A stretch of 14,679 bases of DNA from Clostridia bacterium (GCA_017408625.1 JAFQUG010000366.1:1-14679); one strand, 5' to 3'; shown: positions 6,871 through 13,848, counted from the first letter of the stretch. Numbers and translations: made by a program. The notes: generated by a model from the letters alone, not told the origin.

Positions 6871-6946
6871 AACTGGCGGAGAATTGGTTCTTGTGAAAAA
6901 ACAAGGCGTTTTTCGCCGCAATTCTGGCAACATGGAGGACTTCCGA
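6871..6946 (+). promoter_or_regulatory. Possibly structured 5' leader of the decarboxylase operon
   Basis: Three stems can form together: AGAATTG (6880-6886) with CAATTCT (6919-6925), CTTGT (6890-6894) with ACAAG (6901-6905), and GGCG (6905-6908) with CGCC (6914-6917). This would be a small three-way junction ending nine bases before the ribosome site GGAGG (6934-6938). Stems are short and partly A+T-rich, so this may be chance. I do not recognise a known riboswitch. Confidence 0.25.
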
Positions 6947-8266
6947 ATGGAAAGAACGCAAACCAAAGGCAATGCAAAGATCGCGCTTTTGTTTGATGCG
7001 GGCACCTTTGTGGAAACGGGTGCTTATATCAAGCGCGCAGGCTGTGCCGAGGAATTTGAAGGCGTGATCTGCGGCTACGGCTCTGTGGACGGAAAGCTTG
7101 CTTTTGCTTTCGTGCAGGACGGTGACCGCATGAAGGGCGCATTTGACGCAACGGGCGCAAAAAAGATCTCCGCGCTCTACAAAATGGCCAAGGCCGCAGG
7201 CGCACCCGTCATTGGTGTATTTGACAGCGCAGGCGCACTGGTGCCCGAGGGCTCCGGTGTATTGTCTGCTTACGGCGAGCTGCTGGCAGAGATCTCTGCG
7301 GCATCCGGCATCATTCCCCAGATCAGTGTGATCGTGGGCAATTGCACGGGTCTTGGCGCAGTCGCTGCAGGCATGTTTGATCTCAAGATCGCGGCAGATA
7401 CCGCAAACGTATATCTCTCGTCCGATGCAAAGGGCGCAGACATCGCGGATATTGCATGCACTGACGAGGCAGAGGCATTTGCATCGGCAAGAAAGCTGAT
7501 TTGCATGCTGCCTGCCAATAACCGTGACGTGGCTTGCACCCCTTGTACCGACACGCCCGAGCGTGCGGTTGCGGCAAACGTAGCAGATACCGCAGCATTG
7601 GTCGCAGACGTCTGCGACGCTGACAGCACGCTGCTGCTGGGTGGTGCACACAAGGACGGCATGCTGACCTATCTTGCAAGCATTGGCGGTGTGGTTTGCG
7701 GCATCGTTGCCACCGACCGCGCACAGAACGGCGGCAAGCTGACCGAAAAGGGCGCACGCCGAGCAGCCAAGCTGGTCAATTTCTGCGATTGCTTCCATAT
7801 TCCTGTTGTCACGCTGGTAGACAGCGACGGCATTGACCCGAAGTGCGCATCCTGCGGCGTCAAGGCGTACGGCCTGCTTTCGGGCGCGTATGCATCCGCT
7901 GCTTGCGCAAAGGTCACGGTCGTCACCGGCAACGCATTCGGTGCACCCTTTGTGCTGCTTGGCAGCCGCGCACAGGGCGCAGATCTGGCCCTTGCGCTGA
8001 CCGATGCCAAGATCAGCCCCATGACGCCCGCTGCAGCAGTCGCATTCCTGTATAACGACGAGATCACTGCGAATAAGTCCAGAGCCGAGGTAGAGGCCGA
8101 GTATCTTGCATGCAAGGCAAGTGCCGTTGCCGCGGCCGAGAAGGGCGATATTGACGATGTCGTACCCGCAGAGGAGCTGCGCGCAAGACTTTGCGCAGCA
8201 CTTTACATGCTGGATTCCAAGGCTGACGGCGAGCTTGGCCGTAGACATGCCAATCTGCCTCTGTAA
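6947..8266 (+). CDS. 12S/MmdA-like carboxyltransferase subunit, short and divergent
   Basis: A 439-residue carboxyltransferase of the crotonase-fold acyl-CoA family (PccB, MmdA, transcarboxylase 12S), which moves CO2 between biotin and an acyl-CoA. Family marks include LFDAGTFVETGAYI (15-28), EGVICGYGSVDGK (38-50), AGAPVIGVFDSAGALVPEG (84-102), SGIIPQISVIVGNCTG (120-135), NFCDCFHIPVVTLVD (278-292), KVTVVTGNAFGAPF (322-335) and the ending RRHANLPL. It is shorter than usual (about 500-530), lacking the N-terminal arm. The first glycine-rich loop, normally GPCAGGA, reads GNCTGLG (131-137); the second, normally YGGAY, reads FGAPF (331-335); and DVPGF reads DSDGI (292-296). Substrate specificity, or even activity, is therefore uncertain. 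The start is set by GGAGG eight bases upstream. It is the first gene of the operon, in the position of mmdA. Confidence 0.85.
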   Translation: MERTQTKGNAKIALLFDAGTFVETGAYIKRAGCAEEFEGVICGYGSVDGKLAFAFVQDGDRMKGAFDATGAKKISALYKMAKAAGAPVIGVFDSAGALVPEGSGVLSAYGELLAEISAASGIIPQISVIVGNCTGLGAVAAGMFDLKIAADTANVYLSSDAKGADIADIACTDEAEAFASARKLICMLPANNRDVACTPCTDTPERAVAANVADTAALVADVCDADSTLLLGGAHKDGMLTYLASIGGVVCGIVATDRAQNGGKLTEKGARRAAKLVNFCDCFHIPVVTLVDSDGIDPKCASCGVKAYGLLSGAYASAACAKVTVVTGNAFGAPFVLLGSRAQGADLALALTDAKISPMTPAAAVAFLYNDEITANKSRAEVEAEYLACKASAVAAAEKGDIDDVVPAEELRARLCAALYMLDSKADGELGRRHANLPL

Positions 8267-8281
8267 ATAGGGGAGGGCAAT

Positions 8282-8809
8282 ATGGATCGTACATTTTTGA
8301 AAAGAGCCTTGCTGCTTGTGCTGTGCATGCTCTTTGTCGGCAGCTTGCTGATGCTTGGCATTGCAGCCACCGAGCAAGTCACAGAGCCCGAGGTCACGGC
8401 ACAGGCAAGCAAGAATCCCACAAACGAGGAGCTTGGAGGATTCTTCTCAGCACAGAGAATCGAGTATGCAATCACGGTGACGCTGCAGGGCATGCTGATG
8501 ATTTTTGCGGTGCTGAGCATTCTGTGGGGCGTTGTTTCCTTGATGAAGGTGTTTTTACACGATATCCCTCAAAAGCGAGCTGCCAAGAAGCAGGCACTGG
8601 CATCCGCCGTTGCAAAGGTCGCAGCTCCCGCAGAGCAGCCTGCCGAGGTCGTACCGGCTGCAGCCGATGACGACGGTGAGCTGGTAGCCGCCATCACAGC
8701 AGCCATTGCAGTGATGCTGCAGAGTGAAGAATATAAGGGCCAATTTGAAAGCGGATTTCGCGTCGTGTCCTTTACGCGTAAGGGCGGCGCTTGGAACAAA
8801 GAAAACTGA
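8282..8809 (+). CDS. oadG: OadG/MmdD-like small membrane subunit of the decarboxylase
   Basis: A 175-residue protein, by homology the small subunit that holds the carboxyltransferase and biotin carrier on the membrane beta subunit. A hydrophobic helix at about 66-92 (VTLQGMLMIFAVLSILWG) is the usual OadG anchor. An Ala/Pro-rich linker (about 101-128) leads to the conserved C-terminal segment DDGELVAAITAAIAVML (130-146) and GFRVVSFTRKGGAW (158-171). Unlike typical OadG (about 80-120 residues), it has an extra hydrophobic N-terminus (about 8-28) followed by an acidic stretch. This could be a signal peptide or a second helix. GGAGGG precedes the ATG; the gap to the upstream gene is 15 bases. It sits in the mmdD position. 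Confidence 0.78.
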   Translation: MDRTFLKRALLLVLCMLFVGSLLMLGIAATEQVTEPEVTAQASKNPTNEELGGFFSAQRIEYAITVTLQGMLMIFAVLSILWGVVSLMKVFLHDIPQKRAAKKQALASAVAKVAAPAEQPAEVVPAAADDDGELVAAITAAIAVMLQSEEYKGQFESGFRVVSFTRKGGAWNKEN

Positions 8810-8830
8810 GAAAGGGTTTGGTAGAATATC

Positions 8831-9199
8831 ATGAAAAGATTTACAGTAACAGTAAACGGAACGGCATATGACGTCGTTGTAGAAGAGGTCAGCGAGGGCG
8901 CAGCTCCCGCACAGGCACCCGCAGCCCCCAAGGTAGCACCTGCTCCCAAGGCAGCTCCCGCACCCAAGGCGAGCGGCGCGCAGGGAAGCGTACAGATCAA
9001 GTCTCCCATGCCCGGTAACGTTCTCAAGGTCAACGTCAAGGTTGGCGACAAGGTAGGTAAGGACACCGTCGTTGCAGTGCTTGAGGCTATGAAGATGGAA
9101 AACGAGATCTTTGCAGGCCAGGACGGCACCATTGCATCGGTTGAGGTTGCGCAAGGCGCATCCGTGACTGCTGATCAGGTACTGATCACCATGAACTAA
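8831..9199 (+). CDS. mmdC: Biotin carboxyl carrier subunit (MmdC/1.3S-like)
   Basis: A 122-residue biotin carrier that shuttles carboxyl groups between the carboxyltransferases and the membrane pump. Residues 1-20 form a short N-terminal motif ([20 protein letters not shown]) typical of MmdC/OadA carriers. Residues 21-50 are an Ala/Pro/Lys linker ([12 protein letters not shown]). Residues 53-122 are a biotinyl domain, with SPMPGNV at 58-64 and the attachment site EAMKMEN at 85-91, so K88 is the biotinylated lysine. Length and plan match free-standing carriers of methylmalonyl-CoA decarboxylase and transcarboxylase 1.3S. The ribosome site is weak (AAAGGG is about 15 bases upstream), so expression may rely on coupling to the gene before it. 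BirA-type ligase must be encoded elsewhere. Confidence 0.93.
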   Translation: MKRFTVTVNGTAYDVVVEEVSEGAAPAQAPAAPKVAPAPKAAPAPKASGAQGSVQIKSPMPGNVLKVNVKVGDKVGKDTVVAVLEAMKMENEIFAGQDGTIASVEVAQGASVTADQVLITMN

Positions 9200-9218
9200 A
9201 CCCGAAAGGAACGATATT

Positions 9219-10451
9219 ATGCTTGACAGTTTGTTGGAATTTCTGACAGGCACGGGTATCTGGCAGCTGTTCTTTGACGCGGTCGAGTCCGGCGGACTCT
9301 TTACGGTCGCGGGAAGTGCATGGGCGTTTGACTGGAGCTGCTGGCAAACGCTGGTCATGCTGCTGGTCTCCTTTGTTCTGATCTATCTGGCCATCGGTCA
9401 GAAGTTCGAGCCCCTGCTGCTTTTGCCGATCGCGATCGGTATGCTGCTGACCAACCTGCCGGGTGCGGGCATGTTCCACCTCGATTTCTTTATTGCGGAT
9501 TCGATCGATTACATGCACATTTTACACCATGGCGGATTGCTTGACCTTCTGTATCTTGGCGTAAAGCTGGGTATTTACCCTTGTCTGATCTTTATCGGCA
9601 TCGGCGCGATGACCGATTTTACCCCCTTGATCGCAAATCCCAAGAGCCTACTCATCGGTGCGGGAGCACAGTTTGGCGTGTTTGTCGCCTTTGCAGCCGC
9701 ATTGCTTTCGGGTATGTTCGGCCTGGAGGCAGCCGCATCCATCGGTATCATCGGCGGTGCGGACGGCCCGACGGCGATCACGGTAACCAAAACGCTTGCT
9801 CCCTCGCTGCTTGGCGCGATCGCGATCGCAGCATACAGCTACATGGCGCTCATCCCCATGATCCAGCCGCCCTTTATGCGTCTTTTGACCACCGAAAAGG
9901 AGCGCAAGATCAAAATGACCAACCTGCGAAAGGTTTCGCAGCTGGAAAAGATCCTGTTCCCGGTCGTGGTTACGGTCGTGGTCGGATTGATCGTACCCGA
10001 TGCGCTGACGCTGATCGGTTGCTTGATGTTCGGTAATCTGCTCAACGTGTGCGGCGTTACCGAGCGTCTTTCCAAGACGGTGCAGAACGAGCTGATGAAT
10101 ATCGTTACGGTATTCCTCGGCATCAGCGTAGGTGCTACGGCAAGTGCAGCGAACTTCCTGCGCTTTGAAACGCTGCTGATCATCTTCTGCGGTCTTGTAG
10201 CATTCTGCATCTCCACCTGTGGCGGCCTGATCACCGCAAAGATCATGAACTGGATCACGGGCGGCAAGATCAACCCGCTGATCGGCTCTGCGGGCGTATC
10301 TGCCGTGCCTATGGCAGCGCGCGTCGCTCAGATCGAGGGTCAGAAGGCTGATCCCTCCAACTTCCTTCTCATGCACGCCATGGGACCCAACGTTGCAGGC
10401 GTTATCGGCTCTGCAGTCGCGGCAGGCGTATTCCTGTCCATGTTCGGTTAA
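9219..10451 (+). CDS. oadB: Sodium-pumping decarboxylase beta subunit (OadB/MmdB)
   Basis: A 410-residue, very hydrophobic protein that decarboxylates carboxybiotin and exports Na+. The signature [12 protein letters not shown] spans 176-187. Residues shown to matter in Klebsiella OadB (D203, Y229, N373, G377, S382, R389, N412) all align with a constant offset of 21: D182, Y208, N352, G356, S361, R368 and N391. The second signature is [17 protein letters not shown] (352-368). Multiple membrane segments cover most of the length; a charged loop ([15 protein letters not shown], about 224-238) separates the halves. AAAGGA lies eight bases before the ATG. The protein should form the membrane core for the biotin carrier and the carboxyltransferases encoded around it. 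Confidence 0.96.
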   Translation: MLDSLLEFLTGTGIWQLFFDAVESGGLFTVAGSAWAFDWSCWQTLVMLLVSFVLIYLAIGQKFEPLLLLPIAIGMLLTNLPGAGMFHLDFFIADSIDYMHILHHGGLLDLLYLGVKLGIYPCLIFIGIGAMTDFTPLIANPKSLLIGAGAQFGVFVAFAAALLSGMFGLEAAASIGIIGGADGPTAITVTKTLAPSLLGAIAIAAYSYMALIPMIQPPFMRLLTTEKERKIKMTNLRKVSQLEKILFPVVVTVVVGLIVPDALTLIGCLMFGNLLNVCGVTERLSKTVQNELMNIVTVFLGISVGATASAANFLRFETLLIIFCGLVAFCISTCGGLITAKIMNWITGGKINPLIGSAGVSAVPMAARVAQIEGQKADPSNFLLMHAMGPNVAGVIGSAVAAGVFLSMFG

Positions 10452-10472
10452 TCAGAAAGGGAATATAGACAT

Positions 10473-11870
10473 ATGGCACAACTCAAAATTACAGAAACAG
10501 TATTGCGTGACTCTCACCAGTCACTCATTGCGACCAGAATGACCACAGAGGAAATGCTTCCCATTCTGGAGCAGATGGATAAAGTGGGCTACCACTCCTT
10601 GGAAGCATGGGGCGGCGCAACCTTTGACTCTTGCATGCGCTACCTCAACGAGGACCCTTGGGAAAGACTGCGCACCATTCGCGCACACGTCAAGAACACC
10701 AAGCTGCAGATGCTGTTCCGCGGACAGAATATTCTGGGCTACCGTCACTATTCGGACGACGTGGTCGAATACTTTGTGCAGAAGTGCATTGCAAACGGTA
10801 TCGATATCATCCGAATCTTCGACGCACTCAACGATCCCCGTAACTTAAAGACCGCGATTGACGCAACCAAGCGCGAGGGCGGCCACGTGCAGGCAGCGTT
10901 CAGCTATACCACCGGCCCTGTGTATACCATGGAGTATTATGCCAAGTATGCAAAGCAGCTGGAGGAGATGGGTGCGGATTCGATCTGCATCAAGGATATG
11001 GCAGGTCTTCTCAGACCCTATGATGCTTACGAGCTTGTCAAAACGCTCAAGGCAAGCACCAGTTTGCCCGTGCAGCTGCACACCCACTATACCGCAGGTC
11101 TTGCTTCCATGACGCTGCTCAAGGCAGCCGAAGCAGGCGTGGATATCGTGGATACTGCGATCTCTCCCATGGCTATGGGCACCTCGCAGCCTCCCACAGA
11201 GGCATTCGTGGCAGCCGTGCAGGGAACACCCTACGATACCGGCCTTGACCTGGCAGAGCTGAACAAGATATCCAAGCACTTCGCACCTCTGCGTGAAAAG
11301 TACCTGGCATCGGGTCAGCTCAACCCCAAGGCTCTGGCAGTTGACGTCAACGCGCTTCTTTATCAGGTGCCCGGAGGTATGCTGTCCAACTTGATGAAGC
11401 AGCTTTCCGACGCAGGCAGATCGCATCAGCTGACCGAGGTGCTTGAGGAAGTGCCGCGTGTCAGAGCAGACGTCGGTTATCCTCCTCTGGTCACGCCCTC
11501 GTCTCAGATCGTGGGTACGCAGGCAGTATATAACGTGATCATGGGTCAGCGTTACAAGACGGTCACCAAGGAATTCAAGGACATCGTGCTTGGCAAGTAC
11601 GGCAAGACTCCCATGGAGATCGACCCCGCATTTGCAAAGAGCATTGTGGGTGACGCAAAGCGCATTGATTACAGACCCGCGGACGACCTTGCTCCCGAGC
11701 TGGAGGCGATTCGTGCGCGCATTCCTGCGGGACTGGTTGAGCAGGACGAGGACGTATTGTCCTATGCGCTGTTCGAGCAGATCGCACTCAAGTTCTTTGA
11801 GTACAGAAAGAACCAAAAGTACGGCGTGGACGCAAACGCCGACAAGGCAAGCGGCATCCATACCGTGTAA
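10473..11870 (+). CDS. oadA: 5S-type carboxyltransferase subunit (OadA/PycB without a biotin domain)
   Basis: A 465-residue carboxyltransferase of the pyruvate carboxylase/oxaloacetate decarboxylase family, which passes CO2 between a 2-oxoacid (oxaloacetate/pyruvate) and biotin. The metal-site pattern is complete: D13 in LRDSHQSL (11-18), K174 in CIKDMAGLL (172-180, the lysine carbamylated in homologues) and H203/H205 in LHTHYTAGL. The conserved C-terminal domain contains DVNALLYQVPGGMLSNLMKQ, then VGYPPLVTPSSQIVGTQAVY. It ends without the Pro/Ala linker and biotinyl domain of Klebsiella OadA, so it must use the separate carrier two genes upstream, as in the transcarboxylase 5S subunit. AAAGGG lies 11 bases before the ATG. 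It is the last gene of the operon, followed at once by a terminator. Confidence 0.94.
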   Translation: MAQLKITETVLRDSHQSLIATRMTTEEMLPILEQMDKVGYHSLEAWGGATFDSCMRYLNEDPWERLRTIRAHVKNTKLQMLFRGQNILGYRHYSDDVVEYFVQKCIANGIDIIRIFDALNDPRNLKTAIDATKREGGHVQAAFSYTTGPVYTMEYYAKYAKQLEEMGADSICIKDMAGLLRPYDAYELVKTLKASTSLPVQLHTHYTAGLASMTLLKAAEAGVDIVDTAISPMAMGTSQPPTEAFVAAVQGTPYDTGLDLAELNKISKHFAPLREKYLASGQLNPKALAVDVNALLYQVPGGMLSNLMKQLSDAGRSHQLTEVLEEVPRVRADVGYPPLVTPSSQIVGTQAVYNVIMGQRYKTVTKEFKDIVLGKYGKTPMEIDPAFAKSIVGDAKRIDYRPADDLAPELEAIRARIPAGLVEQDEDVLSYALFEQIALKFFEYRKNQKYGVDANADKASGIHTV

Positions 11871-11876
11871 TGACAT

Positions 11877-11911
11877 AAAAAGGGCAGAGACGAGCGTCTC
11901 TGTCCTTTTTT
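11877..11911 (+). terminator. Rho-independent terminator of the decarboxylase operon
   Basis: GGGCAGAGAC, loop GAGC, GTCTCTGTCC forms a 10-bp stem (one G-U pair) flanked by AAAAA on the left and TTTTTT on the right. It could work in both directions. It starts six bases after the stop of the 5S gene, and its end adjoins the repeat element. Confidence 0.92.
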
Positions 11912-11931
11912 GCCCCACCGGGCCACCGCCA

Positions 11932-11973
11932 CAGGATGAAAGTTTTCGCCCGCCTTTTTAAAATGGCGGCGGG
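11932..11973 (+). repeat. Left terminal inverted repeat
   Basis: Begins CAGGATGAAAGTTTTCGCCC and ends GGCGGCGGG; its complement matches 12214-12255 at 39 of 42 positions. The arm is itself an imperfect palindrome (CCCGCC / GGCGGG around an A+T core). Confidence 0.85.
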
Positions 11974-12011
11974 GACTTGGGGCAGAGCCCCAAGTCGCGC
12001 CCGCAGGCGCG
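11974..12011. other. Two adjacent hairpins inside the element, left side
   Basis: GACTTGGGGC, loop AGA, GCCCCAAGTC (11974-11996) is a perfect 10-bp stem. CGCGCC, loop CGCA, GGCGCG (11996-12011) is a perfect 6-bp stem that directly follows. Confidence 0.85.
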
Positions 12012-12112
12012 AAATCTCTTAACGGCATTTCTTTGGTTCTTTCTTTGTGCCAGCGGTGTCAAAGAAAAGTACGGAGAGAATTTTCTCAATGTTACATGTC
12101 CTAATTCATTTC

Positions 12113-12150
12113 GTTCTTTTTCTTGGCTATGTAGCCGCAAGAAAAAGAAC
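12113..12150. other. Long perfect hairpin in the centre of the element
   Basis: GTTCTTTTTCTTG (12113-12125) and CAAGAAAAAGAAC (12138-12150) are exact complements, 13 bp, around a 12-base loop that contains GCTA-TG-TAGC, so the stem can extend further past a small bulge. Confidence 0.88.
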
Positions 12151-12176
12151 CAAAAAGAACGGCGTTTGGAGAGTTT

Positions 12177-12212
12177 CGCCTCTGCGGAGGCGACGAGGGC
12201 TTCGCGCCCTCG
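12177..12212. other. Two adjacent hairpins inside the element, right side
   Basis: CGCCTC, loop TGCG, GAGGCG (12177-12192) and CGAGGGC, loop TTCGC, GCCCTCG (12194-12212) are perfect stems. They occupy the mirror position of the left pair, but their sequences are different. Confidence 0.85.
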
Positions 12213-12213
12213 A

Positions 12214-12255
12214 CCCGCCGCCTTTTGAAAAAGGCGGGCAAAAACTTTCATCCTG
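12214..12255 (-). repeat. Right terminal inverted repeat
   Basis: Begins CCCGCCGCC and ends AACTTTCATCCTG, complementary to 11932-11973 with three mismatches. Within it CCGCCTTTT and AAAAGGCGG form a 9-bp hairpin. Its last 17 bases are the first part of tandem repeat unit 1. Confidence 0.85.
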
Positions 12256-12431
12256 CGAGAGTAGTCCGCTGGGGGAAGCGACGCAAAAACTTTCATCCTG
12301 CGAGAGTAGTCCGCTGGGGGAAGCGACGCAAAAACTTTCATCCTGCGAGAGTAGTCCGCCGGGGGAAGCGACGCAAAAACTTTCATCCTACGAGAGTGGC
12401 CCGCTGGGGGAAGCGACGCAAAAACTTTCAT
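12239..12431 (+). repeat. Tandem 45-bp repeats, four full copies plus 13 bases
   Basis: Units start at 12239, 12284, 12329 and 12374, each opening CAAAAACTTTCATCCT, with a 13-base partial fifth copy at 12419-12431. Units 1 and 2 are identical. Unit 3 has one T-to-C change. Unit 4 reads TACGAGAGTGGCCCG where the others read TGCGAGAGTAGTCCG. No spacers lie between copies, so this is not a CRISPR array. Because 45 is a multiple of three and the unit has few stop triplets, several frames stay open across it on both strands; none looks like a gene. Confidence 0.95.
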
Positions 12432-12453
12432 GAGTGTTTTTGCTTGAAAACAT

Positions 12454-12482
12454 TTGACAAACGCGCAATTATATGCTATAAT
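12454..12482 (+). promoter_or_regulatory. Perfect consensus sigma-70 promoter of the DUF512-der operon
   Basis: TTGACA (12454-12459), a 17-base spacer and TATAAT (12477-12482) match the consensus at every position. Transcription should start near 12489, about 37 bases before the ATG. The promoter begins only 22 bases after the last repeat copy. Confidence 0.9.
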
Positions 12483-12525
12483 ACTATGATTAAAATCTAT
12501 AACTATGCCCAAAGGAGGGATGAGA

Positions 12526-13848
12526 ATGGTTACCATCACGGGCGTGGATAAGGGAAGCCGTGCGGACAGACACGGCATAAAGCAAGGCGACGTGCTGCTT
12601 TCGATCAATGACCGAGAGATCCGTGACGTGCTTGACTACCGTTTTCATCTGGCCAATCATACGGTCACGCTCAAGCTGCACCGCGGCCCCGAAATTATCA
12701 CCGTGACCATCCATAAGCAGGAATACGACGATATCGGCCTTGATTTCGAGACCCCGCTCATGGATAAAAAGCAGCGCTGCGAGAATAAATGCATCTTCTG
12801 CTTTATCGATCAGTTGCCGAAAGGCATGCGCGAAACGCTCTATTTCAAGGACGACGACTCCCGCCTTTCCTTCCTTCACGGCAATTACATCACGCTGACC
12901 AATATGTACGACCGCGATATCGACCGCATTATTGAAATGCATATCAGCCCGGTCAATATCTCGGTGCACACCACCAATCCCGAGCTGCGCTGCTTTATGT
13001 TGCACAATAAGCGCGCGGGTGAGGTGCTCTCCTATATGAAGAGACTGGCCGACGCGGGCATTACGCTTTGCGGACAGATCGTGCTTTGCCGTGGCATCAA
13101 CGACGGCGCAGAGCTTGACCGATCCCTGCGTGATCTGCAAGCCCTGTATCCCGCTATGTCCTCGGTCTCGGTCGTGCCCGCAGGGCTGACGCGCTACCGC
13201 GACAAGCTGTACGAGCTGACGCCATATACCCCCGAGGAATGCGCACAGATCATTGCGCAGGTCAATCGCGTGGGTGACGAATGCTATGAAAAGTACGGCA
13301 CGCGCATCTTCTGCTGCGCGGATGAGCTTTATATCAAGGCGGGCTTGCCGCTGCCGGGTGAGGAATACTATGGGGACTACGACCAGATCGAGAACGGCGT
13401 TGGTATGATCACCTCGCTTTGCACCGAGGTTGCCACAGAGCTTGACTTCGTGGACGAATACAAGCAGTTCTACAAAGCCCCCAGACACGTCAGTATTGCC
13501 ACGGGCGCAGCAGCCTATGATACCATCTGCGCGCTTGCATCCAAGCTGGAGCAGACCTTTGAGGGCTTGCAGGTGGACGTGCACCTCGTGATCAATCACT
13601 TTTTCGGAGAGAGCATTACCGTGGCAGGGCTTCTGACCGGCTGCGATATTGTCGGGCAGCTGCAGGGCAAGGAGCTTGGCGATTGCTTGCTCATTCCCGA
13701 AAATACCTTGCGTGCAGGGGAGGATACTCTGCTTGACGATATGACCGTGGAGCAGCTATCGGCCGCTCTTGGCGTGCCCGTTTTCCCCTCGGGCAACGAC
13801 GGCGTCGGCTTTGTGGAGTCGGTGCTGGGCGTAAAACTTTGTGAGTAA
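12526..13848 (+). CDS. DUF512 family protein with PDZ-like and radical-SAM-type Fe-S domains
   Basis: A 440-residue protein of the conserved clostridial and thermophile family containing DUF512. Residues 1-70 are PDZ-like (VDKGSRADRHGIKQGDVLLS, then NDREI). A C-x3-C-x2-C motif, CENKCIFCFIDQLP, places C85, C89 and C92 as likely ligands of a [4Fe-4S] cluster of radical SAM type. GNYITLTN and SPVNISVHTTNPELR follow, as expected for a partial TIM barrel. The C-terminal DUF512 part includes VHLVINHFFGESITVAGLLT and ends in PVFPSGNDGVGFVESV. Its reaction is unknown. Three in-frame ATGs lie close together; 12526 is preferred because GGAGG lies seven bases upstream, while 12505 precedes that site and 12520 is too near. 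It is followed after 15 bases by der, a neighbour commonly seen for this family. Confidence 0.9.
   Translation: MVTITGVDKGSRADRHGIKQGDVLLSINDREIRDVLDYRFHLANHTVTLKLHRGPEIITVTIHKQEYDDIGLDFETPLMDKKQRCENKCIFCFIDQLPKGMRETLYFKDDDSRLSFLHGNYITLTNMYDRDIDRIIEMHISPVNISVHTTNPELRCFMLHNKRAGEVLSYMKRLADAGITLCGQIVLCRGINDGAELDRSLRDLQALYPAMSSVSVVPAGLTRYRDKLYELTPYTPEECAQIIAQVNRVGDECYEKYGTRIFCCADELYIKAGLPLPGEEYYGDYDQIENGVGMITSLCTEVATELDFVDEYKQFYKAPRHVSIATGAAAYDTICALASKLEQTFEGLQVDVHLVINHFFGESITVAGLLTGCDIVGQLQGKELGDCLLIPENTLRAGEDTLLDDMTVEQLSAALGVPVFPSGNDGVGFVESVLGVKLCE

Larger units (their letters stand above)
11913..12431. mobile_element. MITE-like palindromic element with expanded right end (non-coding)
   Basis: This 519-base stretch between two plus-strand operons has no credible gene. 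It has inverted terminal repeats (11932-11973 and 12214-12255, 39 of 42 bases matching), several strong internal hairpins, and a longer-range inverted match inside (GGTTCTTT at 12035-12042 with AAAGAACC at 12144-12151). Outside the left inverted repeat, positions 11913-11926 are complementary to 12396-12409 at 13 of 14 bases, so the element appears to run from about 11913 to about 12409, with tandem repeats amplified near its right end. There is no transposase gene, so any movement would need a partner in trans. No clear target-site duplication is visible. Confidence 0.55.

Noticed and set aside
6857..8377. Long minus-strand open frame (506 codons) opposite the 12S-like gene
   Set aside because: It is Cys/His-rich without domain sense, and the plus strand shows clear carboxyltransferase motifs, a promoter and a ribosome site.
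10845..11918. Minus-strand open frame (357 codons) opposite the 5S gene
   Set aside because: It would start inside the terminator of the operon and has no family motifs; it mirrors a well-conserved OadA sequence.
12239..12431. Possible CRISPR array
   Set aside because: The 45-bp units abut directly with no unique spacers, and no cas gene is near.
12047..12551. Plus-strand open frames of 128 and 108 codons across the tandem repeats
   Set aside because: Overlapping frames encode unrelated repeat peptides (KLSSCESSPLGEATQ and KNFHPARVVRWGKRR) with no ribosome site or promoter; they are by-products of the repeats.
11958..12608. Minus-strand open frame of 216 codons with a repeated KVFASLPPADYSRRM peptide
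   Set aside because: It crosses the palindromic element, the tandem repeats, the promoter and the start of the DUF512 gene. Its repeat peptide simply follows from a 45-bp DNA repeat (a multiple of three), and other frames on both strands are open for the same reason.
12490..13599. Minus-strand open frame (369 codons) opposite the DUF512 gene
   Set aside because: Antisense of a clear coding region, with no ribosome site or recognisable domain.
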